Shown here: piece by piece, positions 62,598 through 64,000 of the stretch
Position numbering within the stretch: position 1 is the stretch's first letter
Layout of the letters: every line of letters starts with the position of its first letter
The notes under the pieces: model-generated
Seen by the model: only the letters and a program-made list of their open reading frames with translations
Told to the model about the DNA's origin: nothing
Databases searched by the model: none
Assembly: GCF_000742135.1 (NCBI RefSeq)
Contig: NZ_KN046818.1
Span: 2,276,600-2,340,599, forward strand
Source: Klebsiella pneumoniae
Lineage (GTDB): Bacteria; Pseudomonadota; Gammaproteobacteria; Enterobacterales; Enterobacteriaceae
Length of the DNA stretch: 64,000 bases
Reading direction: 5' to 3'
Translations under genes and position numbers: made by a program

Positions 62598-63398
62598 TCA
62601 GGCGATTTGCAGGCTGACGTTATGCCAGGTCATCTCTTTTTCCAGCAGCGGATCGACAAACCTTTCAGTCACCAGACAGTCCAGCTCGCCCAGTCCGCCG
62701 ATACGCGCGACGCCTGTTCGCCCCAGCTTGCTGCCGTCGACCAAAGCCACAGTCTGACGGGCGGCCAGCAGCATCTGTTTCAGCAGGGCGGCGTGGGCTT
62801 GCGTACCCGCATACAAGCCGCTATCGCGCTCCAGCCCCTGGCAGGAGAAAAAGAGCGTATCAATGGCATATTCGCGTAGCGTTCGTGAGGCGGTTTCCCC
62901 GAAGAACGACTCTTCGGTCGGGGAGAAATCGCCCCCCAGCCCGACGAGATGCAACGAGCGTCGGCTCATCAGAGTTTGTAAGATGCGAATGGAGGGCGTA
63001 ATCACCGTCAACGCCATCTCCGGCATCTGCCGGGCCAAAAACCAGCTGGTGCTACTCCCGTCCAGGACAATGGTCTGTCCCGGTTGGAGAAACTGCAGTG
63101 CTTTACGGGCCACGCGCATTTTGCCTTCGCTGTGCAGCAGCGTTCTGTGCTGAAAGCTTCCCTGGCTATCTTCAACTGGCAGGGCGGATGCCGCCGCCCG
63201 GGTCGCCGGCAGCGGATTTTCCGCCGCCAGCGCTCCACCGTGGCTTCGGGTTAAGATCCCTTTGCGTTCCAGCTCGCTCAGATCGCGGCGAATCGTTTCC
63301 CTGGAGACCCGAGTCGCTTGCGCAATCTCATTCACCCGCATGACGCCGTGTTGGCCCAGCAGTTCAACAATCAAACGATGACGTTCCAGCGGCAACAT
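62598..63398 (-). CDS. DeoR/GlpR family repressor
   Basis: A 266-residue DeoR-type regulator. N-terminal helix-turn-helix LPLERHRLIVELLGQHG and VNEIAQATRVSRETIRRDLSEL with RSHGGAL, then a sugar-phosphate-binding domain with LDGSSTSWFLA (about residues 116-126) and VDGSKLGRTG. It heads the minus-strand operon with epimerase and kinase and is divergent from the DeoC-like gene, so it probably represses both sides in the absence of a phosphorylated sugar. Confidence 0.9.
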   Translation of the reverse strand: MLPLERHRLIVELLGQHGVMRVNEIAQATRVSRETIRRDLSELERKGILTRSHGGALAAENPLPATRAAASALPVEDSQGSFQHRTLLHSEGKMRVARKALQFLQPGQTIVLDGSSTSWFLARQMPEMALTVITPSIRILQTLMSRRSLHLVGLGGDFSPTEESFFGETASRTLREYAIDTLFFSCQGLERDSGLYAGTQAHAALLKQMLLAARQTVALVDGSKLGRTGVARIGGLGELDCLVTERFVDPLLEKEMTWHNVSLQIA

Positions 63399-63796
63399 AG
63401 CTCTCTCCTGAAGTACATAATCAGATTACCTTTCCCTTGCGCAGAGCGTTGAGACCTCGGGAATGTCCCACGAAGGCAAGCTATCCGCAGCCGAACACTG
63501 TGATAGCGCACGCATTTCGCTTCACTTCCGTCAGCGGTTTGCGCTATTTCGCCCGTGATTCAGGCATAAACAAAAACAAACAAAAATAAATGCAAGATTG
63601 CTTTTGCGCCCATTTATGCCCGATTACGCCTGCTCTGCAAGGTTAACGCTTATTTCCTGCTGCTAATTAAAAACAAATAAAAATAAAAAAATGCTAATTT
63701 GATCACGTTATTTTCATTTAATGCGTTTTTAAATGGATTTAAGCCAAATATCAGCATTAAATGAAAGCAATTAAAAACAAAGGACAGGATAAGACC
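63399..63796. promoter_or_regulatory. Divergent control region with A-rich repeats
   Basis: A 398-bp gap. Three related A-rich tracts, each with AAAAACAAA as its core, lie at 63567-63593 (CAAAAACAAACAAAAATAAA in it), 63667-63694 (TTAAAAACAAATAAAAATAA in it) and 63770-63785 (ATTAAAAACAAAGGAC). DeoR-family proteins bind repeated AAAC/AAACAAA-type elements, so these are candidate operators for the adjacent DeoR protein. Confidence 0.5.
63692..63707. promoter_or_regulatory. Candidate CRP site
   Basis: TGCTA-ATTTGA-TCACG matches seven of ten arm positions of TGTGA-N6-TCACA. It lies 90 bp upstream of the DeoC-like start, a normal distance for activation of a sugar operon. Confidence 0.45.
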
Positions 63797-64000
63797 ATGA
63801 ATGAAACAACCCGTCGTTTTGCACGTTTAGTTGATCTGAGCGCAGTTCAGGCCACCAGTACCGAAGCGGATGTTCGCGCCTGCGCCGAGCTGGCTGCCAG
63901 ATACAACATTATTTCCGTCCACGTACTGCCTTGCTGGACGCGCTTTCTCAGTACGTTGCTGCCGCAGCAGGGTACGGGAGAGGTGATGATTGGCGGTCCG
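63797..64000 (+). CDS. Deoxyribose-phosphate aldolase (DeoC)-like protein, N-terminal part
   Basis: The first 68 codons are within the window, beginning MNETTRRFARLVDLSAVQA. The pattern LVDLSAVQATSTEADVRACAEL is a diverged form of the DeoC opening LIDHTLLKPDATEADI (about residues 11-32), followed by YNIISVHVLPCWTRFL in place of the usual VCVNP strand. AAAGGACAGGATAAG precedes the ATG. It is divergent from the DeoR, epimerase and kinase genes and may start a longer operon beyond the window. The catalytic lysines are downstream and cannot be checked. Confidence 0.7.
   Translation, partial: MNETTRRFARLVDLSAVQATSTEADVRACAELAARYNIISVHVLPCWTRFLSTLLPQQGTGEVMIGGP

Overview
The window is chromosomal DNA from an enterobacterium, almost certainly the Klebsiella pneumoniae species complex. 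Four things point there: the glsB-yneG-dgcF-uxaB-tam backbone shared with Escherichia coli, a complete hpx cluster for hypoxanthine and urate oxidation, an agl-type alpha-glucoside PTS operon, and the high GC of most genes. There are no rRNA or tRNA genes, CRISPR arrays, insertion sequences or phage genes. Most of the window is flexible metabolic chromosome, with one clear foreign insert.

Layout. 1-5.2 kb: backbone (glutaminase end, yneG, dgcF, two GNAT enzymes, uxaB) and a 32-residue small ORF. 5.2-7.3 kb: an AT-rich insert bracketed by an imperfect 240-bp direct repeat of the 3' end of a tautomerase gene. It carries a frameshifted putative membrane-active effector, a two-helix candidate immunity protein and an orphan type VI secretion Hcp. 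7.1-14.6 kb: tautomerase and carboxymuconolactone-decarboxylase pair, tam, two MFS exporters, VOC protein, LysR and nitronate monooxygenase. 14.6-17.9 kb: a MetNIQ-like importer in an operon with a 2-oxoglutarate/iron oxygenase. 18-22 kb: small cytoplasmic proteins, AraC regulator and MFS pump.

21.9-28.7 kb: hpxED, hpxR, hpxO and hpxPQT, which together convert hypoxanthine to allantoin as nitrogen source. The HpxR box, an NtrC site and a sigma-54 promoter are all visible. 28.8-30.5 kb: hipBA with four operators at exact 28-bp spacing. 30.5-37.5 kb: digH and a chaperone-usher fimbrial operon, plus a detached mini-pilin. 37.8-43 kb: a second methionine aminopeptidase overlapping a ParD-like gene, a PAS-GGDEF-EAL protein, a Fur-box-preceded IroE-like esterase, and small membrane proteins. 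43.2-45.1 kb: a lone PTS EIIA overlapping an MFS sugar transporter. 45.8-49.7 kb: aglB, aglA and a GntR regulator.

49.7-60.6 kb: TauE/SafE permease, LysR, then a fusion junction near 51.92 kb that cuts off the 3' ends of a hydroxyisobutyrate-dehydrogenase-like gene and a convergent MFS gene. Next is a long minus-strand set (acyl-CoA ligase, CoA-transferase, SDR, thiolase, MFS, SMP-30 lactonase) that fits breakdown of a short 3-hydroxy or 3-keto acid. 60.9-64 kb: PfkB kinase, allulose-6-phosphate-epimerase-like protein and DeoR repressor, divergent from a DeoC-like aldolase cut by the window end.

The most novel candidates are the Hcp/effector/immunity insert, the EIIA-MFS pair, the MetNIQ-like/oxygenase operon, the ParD-like/Map pair and the hydroxy-acid cluster. 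All functions here are read from sequence by recognition; no search was run.
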